64,000 nt of DNA from an uncultured Bacteroidota bacterium (GTDB lineage Bacteria > Bacteroidota > Bacteroidia > Chitinophagales > Chitinophagaceae), in contig CAIKOJ010000155.1 of the NCBI GenBank assembly GCA_903829015.1, positions 39,678-103,677 of the forward strand. Direction: 5' to 3'. The position numbers and the translations under genes were made by a program. This document shows positions 1-9,866 of the stretch, in pieces. Position 1 is the stretch's first letter; every line of letters begins with the position of its first letter. The notes beneath the pieces are model-generated. The model was not told where the DNA came from, did not search any database, and saw only the letters and a program-made list of their open reading frames with translations.

Positions 1-3000
1 AGCCGGCTACACAATGCACAACCGCCGTGCCTGGCGTAGTACCTGTGATAGAATAAGTTCTGTTTGTAGCACCCGGAACCGAAACACCATTCAGGAACCA
101 CTGGTAAGTAGGCACCGGAGCAAGTGAGGTTACAGTTGCAGTGAAAACATCTGTCTGACCAACTCCTATCAGTCCGGTAGACTGAGTGATACTAACCGAG
201 ATAGGCAGCGGGTTCTCAACGTTCAAGTTAATACGGTTACTGTTTACAGTATTAACAGTGCGGCAAGATGCGCTGCTGGCCATGGTGCAATATACATTGT
301 CTCCGTTTGTAGGAGCGTATGTGTAGTTAACACCTGTTGCTACGTTCACACCGTTTTTAGTCCAGGTATAAGTAGGAGGTACACCACCATAAAGCGGATG
401 CGCTGTAAACGTAACATTAGAACCGATACATACAGCTGAAATAGGACTAACTGTGATTCCAACCGTTGGTGTTTCTGTAACATCTACTGTCATTGTAACG
501 CTGTTGCTGATCACAGTAGCTGGCGTAGGACATACATAGCTGCTGGTTAGCGCACAGGTAATAACATCACCATGAGATGGGATATAAGTAAATGGATTGC
601 CACCGCCTGCAGCAGTACCGTTTACATACCATGTATATGCCGGAGTTGTGCCGCCATTTACCGGTACAGCAGTATAAGGAGTCAGATCGCCTATACAAAC
701 TGTATCACCAATGGCACCTGTAGAAATGTAAACTGATGGAACCAATGAAGGATAAACAACAACAGTTACCGTATCATAAACCGTAGTAATAGATGCGCAG
801 GCTGCATTGCTGGTCATTTTAAGAATGAACCTGTCGCCGTTTGAAGGTGTATGGTTGAAAGAAGCACCTGCACCAAGTACAAAACCATTTACCCTCCATT
901 CGTAAACCGGAGCAGTGCCACCATTCAACGGATTAGCGGTATAAGTAACCAGTGTACCTGGGCATGTGTTGAAACCCGGAGTAGCCGTAAAAGTTACTGA
1001 TGGAGTTATGATCGGGTTAACATTGATATTTAATATCGCAGCTATGGTGCCGCAAACACTGGTAACGCTGTAGGAGATGGTTACTGCACCCGCCGTAACA
1101 CCGGTAACAACACCGGTTGAAGAAACTGTTGCGTTCGCATTGCTTGCACTCCATGTGCCGCCCGGAACCGCATCAGTAAGCGTAATTGATGAACCCACAC
1201 AAACGTTTGCAGAGCCAACAATTGTACCTGCATTTGGAAGTGGATCAACAGTAACTGTGTAAGTAGCAACAGCGGTACCGCATGAGGCAACTACACTGTA
1301 CGAAATCACAACGGTACCTGACGTAACACCGGTTACAACTCCAAGCCCTGATACTGTTGCATTGGTATTGCTGGCCGACCATGTGCCGCCGCTGGTAGCA
1401 TCAGAAAGTGTAATTGTAGCTCCCGGACACACATTTGTAGGACCGGTAATAGTACCTGCTGTAGGCACCGCTACCACGTTTACAGTGAACGTTGCTACAG
1501 CCGTGCCGCATGAGTTGGTAACCGAATAAGAAACTACATCAGTACCAACAGTAACACCTGTTACAACACCGCCTGCCACTGAAGCATTACCTGTAGTTGT
1601 AGACCATATACCGCCCGGAGCCGGATCTGTTAGGGTAACAGTACCGCCAGTACAAACGGTAGATGTACCTGTAATTGTACCAGCAGCTGGTAACGGATTA
1701 ATAGTCACCACAACACCTACTGCAGTTGTTCCACAGCCGTTGGTAACCGTATAGCTGATATCATCTGTACCGGCAGTAACACCTGTAACCAGACCTGTTC
1801 CGGAAACAGTCGCATTGGCATTTGTGGCCGACCAGGAGCCTCCCCCTGTAGCGTTGGAAAGCAGAGTTGTTGAAGATTCGCAAACCACAGGAGTACCGGT
1901 AATGGCAGGCACTACAGGCAAGTCATTTACTGTAACAGTAAGTACGGCACTTACCGTACCGCAGCTATTGGTTACGGTATAACTGATATCATCAGTACCA
2001 ACTGTAACACCAGTCACATTGCCCGTACCATCTACAGTTGCATTACTGTTCTGTGCGCTCCATGTGCCGCCTGGGGCAGCATCTGTCAAAGCAATAGAAG
2101 CACCAACACACACAGTTGAAGCTCCTGTTATGCTGCCCGCGTTTGGCAGTGGATTCACTGTTATTGAGTAGACTGAAAAAGCTGTACCGCAGCTGTTTGT
2201 TAAGGTATAGCTGATATCATCAGTACCTGCAGAAACACCGGTTACCGTGCCACCTACTACGCTTGCATTAGCGTTAAGGGCCGACCATGTGCCGGTAGTA
2301 GAATCATTAGAAAGGACTATAGTAGAACCAACACAAACTTCGGTAGCAGTGCCGGTAATAGGTGTCGCTATAGGCAACGGATTAACCGTTACGTTTACTA
2401 CAGTAGTTGAAGTATTGTAGCCATCAGAGATTTGGATAGTAAAGGCATCAGGGCCAGAATAACCAACTGTAGGAGTATATGTAAGACCTGCAGGAGTAAC
2501 TGTGCCGCCGTTTGCAGCTGCAGTTGTCGCAGCGGTTAATGTACCGTGAGAGCATATTGCTACAATGCTCCAGGTAAGTGTTTGACTACGGTCAGAATCT
2601 ACTACTGCAAGCGTTGTATTAATACTATTAGCACCGGAACTCTGACATACAGTCAATGACTGTGTGGCGCCATTTGCAAAAACAGGAATGCAGTTTGGTT
2701 TCACATACCTGATGCGGCTGTTGTTAAAGTCACCAATGTAAAAGTGGTTCATATCCGTGACAGCCAGGCCGAATGGGTTAACCCTTACAGCGCTTGCTGT
2801 TGCAGGTCCGCCGTCGCCTGCAGCACCACCAAAGCCAGATGTACCAGCAACAGTTGTAATGATACCCGCTGCGCTTACCATCCTTACAACGCCGTTACTA
2901 TTATCAGAAATAAACAGATTACCCGCTGCATCAACCTTCACATCTGTAGGTCTGTTTACCTGACATGTAGCCGCTGTTGAAGGGCCGTTATCGCCGGCGT

Positions 3001-3820
3001 ATCCTCCTGTTCCATTACCGGCATAGGTAGTAATAATATTCGTACCGGTAGTTACTTTTCTTACTCTGTTATTGCTTCTATCGGCAATAAATATATTGCC
3101 TGCTGCATCCACACACACGCCTCTGGGGGCATTAAGTTGTGCTGTGGCTGCAGAACCACCATCGCCTGCTGCGCCCGCTGTACCTGTACCTGCAACAGCT
3201 GTTATGATATTGGTAGACAGGTCGATCACACGTACTTTATTGCTGCCTGCATCAGCGATATACAGTTTATTGGAAGCAACAAACAAACCACGAGGTCCAC
3301 TCAACAACGCAGCAGTAGCAAGTCCGCCATCTCCTGTTCCTCCTGCTGTTCCTGTACCCGCAAATGTTGTGATAATACCGGTACCATCAATTTTTCTGAT
3401 TTTATTGTTAGTACCGTCACTAACGTAAATATTGCCCGTGGCATCTACAGCTACGCCCGCTACACCCGGGTTAAAACCACCACCCGCACCAAACTGGCAT
3501 GCTGTTGCCGCTGCGCCGTCACCACCGGTTCCTGTTGTACCGTTTCCAGCTACAAGTGATATAATACCTGTTGTCATATCAACTTTTCTCAACCTGTTGT
3601 TGGAGTTATCACAGATGTAGAGATTGCCTGCCGGATCAAAATTGAGCATTCCGGGGGTATTAACTCTTACCGTTGCTGCCGTTGCCGGACCACCATCACC
3701 TGCATAAGCACCGGTACCATTACCTATATAGGTGGTAATAAGATTTACCTGTGCATGAACGCCTGATACTAAACCCAAAAAACACACAACCGAGGATATA
3801 AGTAAACGCATCTTTTTCAT
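1..3820 (-). CDS. Large secreted NHL-repeat / Ig-like-repeat protein, 3' end beyond window
   Basis: One open frame runs from an ATG at 3818-3820 on the minus strand to the left edge without a stop (at least 1273 residues), so the C-terminus is not seen. It opens with a signal peptide (MKKMRLLISSVVCFLG..., cleavage near VHAQ). Residues of roughly 25-370 form NHL-type repeats of about 55 residues carrying GDGGPATAA and LYI(S/A)D-N-R-RK signatures, likely a beta-propeller. Next come about six Ig/PKD-like repeats of about 77 residues (ITG...VCVG...GTWSA...DISYTVTN.CGT), then longer Ig-like repeats with NGG..P.Y.W.NG. This is the usual design of Bacteroidota adhesin-like proteins exported by T9SS, but the sorting domain would lie outside the window. 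Ligand unknown. A second in-frame ATG at 3809-3811 is possible; the first gives the better signal peptide. Confidence 0.85.
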   Translation of the reverse strand, partial: MKKMRLLISSVVCFLGLVSGVHAQVNLITTYIGNGTGAYAGDGGPATAATVRVNTPGMLNFDPAGNLYICDNSNNRLRKVDMTTGIISLVAGNGTTGTGGDGAAATACQFGAGGGFNPGVAGVAVDATGNIYVSDGTNNKIRKIDGTGIITTFAGTGTAGGTGDGGLATAALLSGPRGLFVASNKLYIADAGSNKVRVIDLSTNIITAVAGTGTAGAAGDGGSAATAQLNAPRGVCVDAAGNIFIADRSNNRVRKVTTGTNIITTYAGNGTGGYAGDNGPSTAATCQVNRPTDVKVDAAGNLFISDNSNGVVRMVSAAGIITTVAGTSGFGGAAGDGGPATASAVRVNPFGLAVTDMNHFYIGDFNNSRIRYVKPNCIPVFANGATQSLTVCQSSGANSINTTLAVVDSDRSQTLTWSIVAICSHGTLTAATTAAANGGTVTPAGLTYTPTVGYSGPDAFTIQISDGYNTSTTVVNVTVNPLPIATPITGTATEVCVGSTIVLSNDSTTGTWSALNANASVVGGTVTGVSAGTDDISYTLTNSCGTAFSVYSITVNPLPNAGSITGASTVCVGASIALTDAAPGGTWSAQNSNATVDGTGNVTGVTVGTDDISYTVTNSCGTVSAVLTVTVNDLPVVPAITGTPVVCESSTTLLSNATGGGSWSATNANATVSGTGLVTGVTAGTDDISYTVTNGCGTTAVGVVVTINPLPAAGTITGTSTVCTGGTVTLTDPAPGGIWSTTTGNASVAGGVVTGVTVGTDVVSYSVTNSCGTAVATFTVNVVAVPTAGTITGPTNVCPGATITLSDATSGGTWSASNTNATVSGLGVVTGVTSGTVVISYSVVASCGTAVATYTVTVDPLPNAGTIVGSANVCVGSSITLTDAVPGGTWSASNANATVSSTGVVTGVTAGAVTISYSVTSVCGTIAAILNINVNPIITPSVTFTATPGFNTCPGTLVTYTANPLNGGTAPVYEWRVNGFVLGAGASFNHTPSNGDRFILKMTSNAACASITTVYDTVTVVVYPSLVPSVYISTGAIGDTVCIGDLTPYTAVPVNGGTTPAYTWYVNGTAAGGGNPFTYIPSHGDVITCALTSSYVCPTPATVISNSVTMTVDVTETPTVGITVSPISAVCIGSNVTFTAHPLYGGVPPTYTWTKNGVNVATGVNYTYAPTNGDNVYCTMASSASCRTVNTVNSNRINLNVENPLPISVSITQSTGLIGVGQTDVFTATVTSLAPVPTYQWFLNGVSVPGATNRTYSITGTTPGTAVVHCVAG
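1010..2395 (-). repeat. Coding tandem repeats (about 230 bp each, six copies) encoding Ig-like domains
   Basis: Inside the left-edge gene, about six consecutive units of roughly 77 codons repeat the pattern ITG-x-x-x-VC-x-G, (G)TWSA-N-A-V, GVT-G-DDISY-V-N-CGT. They diverge at the DNA level but share blocks such as gtaccgcagc and ctgatatcatcagtacc. They are protein-domain repeats, not a CRISPR array or satellite. Confidence 0.75.
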
Positions 3821-4029
3821 TTGTAATTGATTTAACTATATTTTAAAATTTCTAAAAACAGAGCCTACAATATTACGGAAAAATAACTAAGTATGCAATA
3901 TCAATAACATTAAAAATTCATTTTTTTGTTAGCTAATTATTATGCTGGGATTGGCGAAACGTATGAAGTTTACAGCAGAATTTCTAACAGCATACATTAA
4001 CTTTACACTTTTGTAATTTTCAATATTTA

Positions 4030-5427
4030 ATGGAACAAAACCCATTGCCTGAACATAGTGTGGATTTGGATTTTGGCGGTTTGGTACGCGGGCAATTTTT
4101 CTCTGCGTCAATAGATGCCGCCAGAACTCTTGGTTGGCAATTAATATCTGTTAATGAAAATGTGATTATTTTTCATGCGTCAGACCCTAACCCGGCTTTT
4201 GGAGAAGTAGTAACAATTACAATATATGATGAGCATGCTGTTTTATCAAGCAAGTCGGTAAATGAATATTACCTGAACGACCGGCAAAACGAACTCAATG
4301 CAACTCTTTTTAAAGAAGCCCTCGCTAATATAGCTTTCCAGATTGCGGAAAACGAAAAAAAGAAGCATCCGCATGCCAGGGAGAAATACGGAGCGCTTAT
4401 ACCATCTAAAACATACATTGTTACTCCGGTACTGATATATCTGAATATTCTGGTATTTCTATTAATGGTGTTTTCTGGTATTTCTGTGTTCAATCCCAAT
4501 ACCGAGCGGCTACTTCAGTGGGGAGGCAATTTCAGACCGTTAACAACAACCGGTGAATGGTGGCGTCTATTTTCATTCATGTTTTTACATGCAGGAATAC
4601 TGCATTTGTTAATGAACATGTTTGCACTGGCCTACATTGGTATGTTTCTGGAGCCTATAATGGGCAGGTTTAGGTTTATTTCTGCCTATCTGCTTACAGG
4701 TGTATGCTCCGGTCTTATGAGCATTTATATGCATTCGTATACCGTAGGCGTAGGTGCCTCGGGTGCCATTTTTGGTATGTACGGTGTTTTTCTGGCTACG
4801 CTTACCACTAATTACATTGAAAAAACTGCACGGAAAACCCAGCTGCGCAGCATCATGTTCTTCGTTTTATACAACTTACTGGCTGGTACTGAGGGTAATG
4901 TAGATAATGCAGCACATATTGGTGGCCTTATCAGTGGTATAGTGGTTGGCTACGCATTTTATCCCGGACTGGTGAAAAAACATCAAATTTTTTGGCAGAT
5001 ACTGGTTTCAGCGGTATTGGGTGTTATGGTGTTTTTTCTTACTGTAAATACTTTAAAGTCGCTCCCAAACGATATGGGGGTATACGACCGGAAAATGAAA
5101 CAATTCACAGAAGCCGAAACCCGGGCGTTACAGGTACTGAAACCTGAAAAGACCGATACCAAAGAAATGATACTGAATAAGATCCAAAAGCAGGGAATTG
5201 ATCTCTGGGAAAAGGATCTGCAGCTGCTGAATGACGTTAAGAATCTGGATATCCCGGCTCAAATGAAAGAACGGAACCTGAAACTGGCACAATATTGCAA
5301 ACTGCGTATAGAACAATATAATTTGTTCTATAAAGATGTGGAAGGCAGTGGCACCGATACAGCTAAAATAGGAGAGGTGAACAGAAAGATCAATTTGGTG
5401 ATATCTGAACTGATACCCAACCAATGA
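4030..5427 (+). CDS. Rhomboid-family intramembrane serine protease
   Basis: 465 residues. The N-terminal about 125 residues are soluble and unassigned. A six-to-seven helix membrane core follows (about 130-325), and the C-terminal about 130 residues are charged and helical. The rhomboid signature is intact: WWRLFSFMFLHAGILHLLMN for the L1/TM2 region, GASG with the nucleophile Ser244, and AAHIGG with the catalytic His296. The enzyme would cleave membrane-protein substrates in the inner membrane; the substrate cannot be told from sequence. The ATG follows a near-consensus CAnnTTTG element at 4009-4016. The gene stands alone, 73 bp upstream of mutL on the same strand. Function is secure at family level. 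Confidence 0.9.
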   Translation: MEQNPLPEHSVDLDFGGLVRGQFFSASIDAARTLGWQLISVNENVIIFHASDPNPAFGEVVTITIYDEHAVLSSKSVNEYYLNDRQNELNATLFKEALANIAFQIAENEKKKHPHAREKYGALIPSKTYIVTPVLIYLNILVFLLMVFSGISVFNPNTERLLQWGGNFRPLTTTGEWWRLFSFMFLHAGILHLLMNMFALAYIGMFLEPIMGRFRFISAYLLTGVCSGLMSIYMHSYTVGVGASGAIFGMYGVFLATLTTNYIEKTARKTQLRSIMFFVLYNLLAGTEGNVDNAAHIGGLISGIVVGYAFYPGLVKKHQIFWQILVSAVLGVMVFFLTVNTLKSLPNDMGVYDRKMKQFTEAETRALQVLKPEKTDTKEMILNKIQKQGIDLWEKDLQLLNDVKNLDIPAQMKERNLKLAQYCKLRIEQYNLFYKDVEGSGTDTAKIGEVNRKINLVISELIPNQ

Positions 5428-5473
5428 GTCAAAAACCAATGACGCCTAGTGATGTTTAAATTATAAACGTATC

Positions 5474-5482
5474 ACTACCTTT
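5474..5482 (+). promoter_or_regulatory. Putative Bacteroidota -7 element upstream of mutL
   Basis: TACCTTTAC lies 18 bases before the GTG start of mutL and differs from TAnnTTTGY at one base. No convincing -33 TTTG was found. Support is positional only. Confidence 0.35.
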
Positions 5483-5500
5483 ACACAAATAATTAATTCT

Positions 5501-7369
5501 GTGCCCGACATAATTCACTTACTGACCGACCATATAGCCAACCAGATTGCGGCTGGTGAGGTCATTCAGCGTCCGGCATCGGCGGTAAAGGAATTGCTGG
5601 AAAATGCAGTAGATGCCGGGGCCACAGAAATTCAACTGATCATTAAGGATGCCGGTAAGGAGCTGATACAAGTGATTGACAACGGCAAGGGCATGAGTCC
5701 TACTGACGCACGAATGAGTTTTGAGCGCCATGCCACTTCAAAGATCAGAAGTATCGACGATCTGTTCACCATCCGCACTATGGGTTTCAGGGGTGAGGCA
5801 TTGGCTTCGATTGCCGCTGTGACCCAGGTGGAACTCAAAACAAAGCAGGCCACCAGCGAAGCCGGCTCCCGAATAATAATTGAAGGAACGGAAGTGAAAT
5901 TGCAGGAACCCTGCGCCGGCAATGCGGGTACAAATATCAGTGTTAAAAACCTGTTTTATAACGTTCCGGCCCGCAGGCATTTTCTAAAAAGCACCACTAC
6001 TGAACTTAGGCATATACTCGATGAGTTTACCAGAGTAGCACTAGCTTATCCAAATATCGGTTTCCGGTTCACCAACAACGGTACCGAGCAATTCCATCTG
6101 GTGCCGGGCAGCCTCAAAGCACGCATAGTGGGCTTGCTGGGCAATACCTACGAAAAGAATCTGGTTCCCGCCGAAGAGGATACCGACCTGGTAAAAATAC
6201 ATGGCTTCATCGGCAAGCCTGAATCTGCCACCCGCACACGTGGCATGCAGTTCTTTTTCATAAACGGCCGTTTCATACGCAATCCATACCTGAATCATGC
6301 GGTTACACAGGCATACGAAGGGCTTATTGAAAAAGAATCCTTTCCGTTTTACGTCCTTTTCTTTGAGATCGACCCTAAAAAGGTGGATGTAAATGTGCAC
6401 CCCACCAAGCAGGAAGTGAAATTTGAAGACGACGGTATGATGTACTACTATTTGAAAGCGGCAGTAAAACATGCCCTTGCCAAATACAACATTGCACCCT
6501 CGCTCGATTTTACGCTCAATGCAGAGATACAGCAACTGAGCTCAGTGCAAATGCCGTTTACAGAACGCAACAAAGAAGAAACACAAAAGGGTTATTTATA
6601 CAACACATTCAGCGGTAAAGATCAGGCACATTTTATAGAGCGCAAAGACAGTCTGAAAAGATGGAAAGACCTGTACGAAATTGCACAAACCCCGTCATCA
6701 GGCAGGGAGACATTAACCCCTTCCGACAACCCCAATCAAAACAATCTTTCAGATCCGATACCCTCGCAGGTAAATCTGCATAGCTCCACCGAAACAAGTG
6801 ATATGAGCTCGTCTAATATCATGCACCTACACGGCGATATGCTGTTGACCAGCGTAAAATCGGGGATGATGCTGATACATATTAAACGTGCACAAGAGCG
6901 AATATGGTTTGAACGGCTGCTGGAGCAGTGGAACAACGCAGAGGCATCTTCTCAGCAGATTCTTTTTCCTACTTCTTACGAGCTGTCGCCGCAGGACTCA
7001 CTGCTGCTTGCGCAGGTACTGCCAGACATGGGCAGGATGGGATTTGATATCGCTCCCTTCGGACACAATACTTTTGTGATCAACGGCATACCTGCCGGAC
7101 TGCCCGCCGGAGAAGAGAAGTATGTACTGGACGAAGTAGTGGAACACCTGAAACACGAAGCACCCGATGCGGTGAGCCGCCGCAGCGAACAGTTGCTGGC
7201 AAATATGGCACGCAGGCTCTCCCGCAACAAGCACGCCATTATGCAGCCCGAAGGGCAGCAGGCACTGATCGATGAATTGTTTGCCTGTACCCAACCTGAG
7301 TACACACCCGATGGCAAGAAAGTGTTCGTATTGGTAAAAATGGAAGAACTCGAAAATATGCTGGGCTGA
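5501..7369 (+). CDS. mutL: DNA mismatch repair protein MutL
   Basis: 622 residues, GTG start. The N-terminal GHKL ATPase is complete: ELLENAVDAGA (E31, N35), DNGKGM at 60-65 and GFRGEAL at 95-101. The transducer domain follows to about residue 330, then a linker (about 380-440) and a C-terminal dimerisation domain. MutL couples mismatch recognition by MutS to strand removal. In endonuclease-type MutL the C-terminal motif reads DQHAxxER; here residues 460-467 read HIKRAQER, and the usual C-terminal CPHGRP-like motif is replaced by YTPDGKKV. The metal-binding nuclease site therefore appears lost. It converges on nth with an 8 bp gap. The first candidate start lies in good register with family N-termini (IIHLLTDHIANQIAAGEVI). 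Confidence 0.95.
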   Translation: MPDIIHLLTDHIANQIAAGEVIQRPASAVKELLENAVDAGATEIQLIIKDAGKELIQVIDNGKGMSPTDARMSFERHATSKIRSIDDLFTIRTMGFRGEALASIAAVTQVELKTKQATSEAGSRIIIEGTEVKLQEPCAGNAGTNISVKNLFYNVPARRHFLKSTTTELRHILDEFTRVALAYPNIGFRFTNNGTEQFHLVPGSLKARIVGLLGNTYEKNLVPAEEDTDLVKIHGFIGKPESATRTRGMQFFFINGRFIRNPYLNHAVTQAYEGLIEKESFPFYVLFFEIDPKKVDVNVHPTKQEVKFEDDGMMYYYLKAAVKHALAKYNIAPSLDFTLNAEIQQLSSVQMPFTERNKEETQKGYLYNTFSGKDQAHFIERKDSLKRWKDLYEIAQTPSSGRETLTPSDNPNQNNLSDPIPSQVNLHSSTETSDMSSSNIMHLHGDMLLTSVKSGMMLIHIKRAQERIWFERLLEQWNNAEASSQQILFPTSYELSPQDSLLLAQVLPDMGRMGFDIAPFGHNTFVINGIPAGLPAGEEKYVLDEVVEHLKHEAPDAVSRRSEQLLANMARRLSRNKHAIMQPEGQQALIDELFACTQPEYTPDGKKVFVLVKMEELENMLG

Positions 7370-7377
7370 TAACCGCT

Positions 7378-8031
7378 CTACCCCGCTATGTGCTTCATAT
7401 CCGTCTTAAAAAATTTACACACTGATTGCAACCCACATTGTTCGCATTTAGGTCTGCGGGCTATGCAGGTGTACCGACCGTGCAGTATCAGCCAGTGGTG
7501 GGCTATGGGCAGCAGTTCAGCAGGTATGTTGGCCACCAGTTGTTGCTCTGTTTGCAGCGGTGTTTTTGCATTTGTAGTGAGTCCGATCCGTGCCGACACT
7601 CTGAACACATGCGTATCTACCGCCATTCCCGGCTGATTGAATACTACCGATACAATTACGTTTGCCGTTTTGCGACCTACGCCGGGTAGCTGCACCAGAT
7701 CGTCCATTTCCGATGGTACTTCGCCGTTGAATTGCTCCACCAGCATTTTGGCCATGCCTATCAGTTGGCGTGTTTTGTTATTGGCAAAACTAATGCTGCG
7801 CACCAGTGGCTCCACATCCTCAAATTCTGCTTTAGCCAGTAACAGCGGTTTAGGAAACTTTTGGAAGAGCGGAGGCGTAACAATATTCACCCGTTTGTCC
7901 GTGCACTGTGCCGACAGGATTACCGCAACTAGCAGTTCGTACGGATTGCCGTAATGAAGCTCTGTAGCCGCATCCGGCATGTTCTTCTCGAACCAGTCTA
8001 TCACGAATGCGTATCGTTCCTTTTTGGTCAT
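7378..8031 (-). CDS. nth: Endonuclease III (DNA glycosylase/AP lyase)
   Basis: 217 residues, usual family length. It removes oxidised pyrimidines and nicks abasic sites in base-excision repair. The helix-hairpin-helix LPGVGRKTANVI carries the catalytic Lys121, and Asp139 is in VDTHVFRV. The [4Fe-4S] ligands are C189, C196, C199 and C205 with the classical 6-2-5 spacing. It is convergent with mutL and 81 bp downstream of purH on the same strand, so co-transcription with purH is possible. Confidence 0.96.
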   Translation of the reverse strand: MTKKERYAFVIDWFEKNMPDAATELHYGNPYELLVAVILSAQCTDKRVNIVTPPLFQKFPKPLLLAKAEFEDVEPLVRSISFANNKTRQLIGMAKMLVEQFNGEVPSEMDDLVQLPGVGRKTANVIVSVVFNQPGMAVDTHVFRVSARIGLTTNAKTPLQTEQQLVANIPAELLPIAHHWLILHGRYTCIARRPKCEQCGLQSVCKFFKTDMKHIAG

Positions 8032-8112
8032 AACAGATTGATAACGGAAGAGTAAAGCATTATTACAATAAGTTTCGGGAGACCCAATAAAACCAGCCTC
8101 CCCGAAACCATT

Positions 8113-9627
8113 TTAGTGTTTAAAATGCCTGATCCCGGTTATTACCATTGCCATATCATGGGCTTTGCAAAATTCAATGCTGTCGTTATCACGGATAGAT
8201 CCACCCGGATGTATCACTGCGGTAATTCCGGCATCGTGTGCAATACTTACACAATCATTGAATGGGAAGAATGCATCAGAGGCCATTACAGCACCATTCA
8301 AATCAAACCCAAACTGTTTCGCTTTCTCAATCGACTGGCGCAGTGAATCTATGCGGCTGGTTTGTCCGCAGCCCTTGCCTGCCAGTTGTTTGTTTTTTAC
8401 CAGTGCTATCGCATTTGATTTCAGATGCTTGCACACAATGTTGGCAAACAGCAGATCTTCTTTTTCCTGTGCGGTGCTTGTTCTGGAGCCGGCTTCTTTC
8501 CACTCGGCGAAGCTTTGGTTGTCTGCATCTTGCACCAGCACACCGTTGAGTATGCGCTTATATTCTTTTACGGGGTAGAATGTTTTTTTCTGCAGCAGTA
8601 GCATCCTGTTCTTCTTGCCTTTCAGCAGTTCAAGCGCATCGGCATCGTAAGATGGTGCAATAAGGATTTCGAAAAACAATTCGTTGATCTTCTGAGCCGT
8701 GGCCAGATCAATATTGCGGTTGGTGGACAGTACTCCGCCAAACGCACTTTCCGGGTCGCCGGCAAGTGCTGCCTCCCAGGCCTGCAGTACATTGTCCCGC
8801 ACAGCCAGGCCACATACATTTGTATGCTTGATTACTGCAAAGGCAGGGTCTTTAAATTCAGAGATGATCTGGCAAGCCGCATCCACATCTACCAGATTAT
8901 TGTAAGAGAGTTCTTTACCGTTCAGTTGTTCAAACAGTTCATCAAGGTCGCCATAAAAGCCTGCCTGCTGGTGGGGGTTCTCGCCATACCTGAGTGATTT
9001 TTTATTGCCAAAAGAAAGCTGGAAATAATTGAAGTTGTTGCTGCTGTTGAAATAATCAGCTATGGCTACATCGTAATGGGCACACTCTGCAAATGCCGCA
9101 GCGGCATAGTGCCTTCTGTCGGCTATACTGGTTTCGCCGTTTTGTGTTTCCAGCATTTCCAGCAAAGCAGGGTATTGCGTGCGTGATGCCACTATGCACA
9201 CATCGTTATAGTTTTTACCGGCGGCACGTATCAGCGATACACCACCTATATCTATTTTCTCAATGATCTTTTTCTCGTCGTCAGTTTGCTTCAGTGTCTC
9301 TTCAAATGGGTAAAGGTCCACAATTACCAGATCGAAAAGTGGAATCTCATATTCACTCACATGCTTCTGATCATCAGCAAAATCCCTCCTGGCCAGTATG
9401 CCGCCAAATACTTTGGGATGAAGCGTTTTTACCCTGCCTCCCAATATCGACGGATATCCGGTAACACTTTCTACTGAGGTGCATGGAATACCTGCCTGCT
9501 CAATAAATGTTTGTGTGCCTCCGGTAGAATAAAGAGTTACCCCAAGTTCGTGCAGTTTGCGTACAATGGGTTCCAGTCCGTCTTTATAGAAAACAGAAAT
9601 AAGTGCTGATTGTATTTTGCGGTTCAT
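8113..9627 (-). CDS. purH: Bifunctional AICAR transformylase / IMP cyclohydrolase
   Basis: 504 residues, full length. It catalyses the last two steps of de novo IMP synthesis. The N-terminal MGS-like IMP cyclohydrolase domain (about 1-185) includes YSTGGT and GGRVKTLHPKVFGGILAR. The transformylase domain includes SLRYGENPHQ and the catalytic VIKHTNVCG. It ends with the expected IHPGGSIRD and ITGIRHFKH segments. An exact TAnnTTTGC element precedes the ATG by about 20 bases. Confidence 0.97.
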   Translation of the reverse strand: MNRKIQSALISVFYKDGLEPIVRKLHELGVTLYSTGGTQTFIEQAGIPCTSVESVTGYPSILGGRVKTLHPKVFGGILARRDFADDQKHVSEYEIPLFDLVIVDLYPFEETLKQTDDEKKIIEKIDIGGVSLIRAAGKNYNDVCIVASRTQYPALLEMLETQNGETSIADRRHYAAAAFAECAHYDVAIADYFNSSNNFNYFQLSFGNKKSLRYGENPHQQAGFYGDLDELFEQLNGKELSYNNLVDVDAACQIISEFKDPAFAVIKHTNVCGLAVRDNVLQAWEAALAGDPESAFGGVLSTNRNIDLATAQKINELFFEILIAPSYDADALELLKGKKNRMLLLQKKTFYPVKEYKRILNGVLVQDADNQSFAEWKEAGSRTSTAQEKEDLLFANIVCKHLKSNAIALVKNKQLAGKGCGQTSRIDSLRQSIEKAKQFGFDLNGAVMASDAFFPFNDCVSIAHDAGITAVIHPGGSIRDNDSIEFCKAHDMAMVITGIRHFKH

Positions 9628-9646
9628 GCCTTTGTATTATTGAGGC

Positions 9647-9655
9647 GCAAAGATA
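9647..9655 (-). promoter_or_regulatory. Putative -7 element of purH
   Basis: The minus strand reads TATCTTTGC, an exact match to TAnnTTTGY, 19 bases from the purH ATG. This would give a leader of only about 13 nt. Confidence 0.5.
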
Positions 9656-9866
9656 AGTCAAACCTTTATCCTAATGAATTGTGGTGATGAAACTAGGTGG
9701 GCAGAAAAATAAAATATTCAGTCAAAATGCAGCTACTGTACATGTTACTACCAACGAACCCTAATATAGCAATAAAAATGCCGGAACATTCGTTAAGTTG
9801 TGTTATCGGTTAAAAACGACAAATTTTTATTCTGGTTGATTAATGCCCGAAAAATCTACAGTATAT

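Noticed and set aside
1010-3700. Regularly spaced repeats that might suggest a CRISPR array
   Set aside because: The units are about 170-230 bp, diverged, and encode protein domains in one continuous frame.
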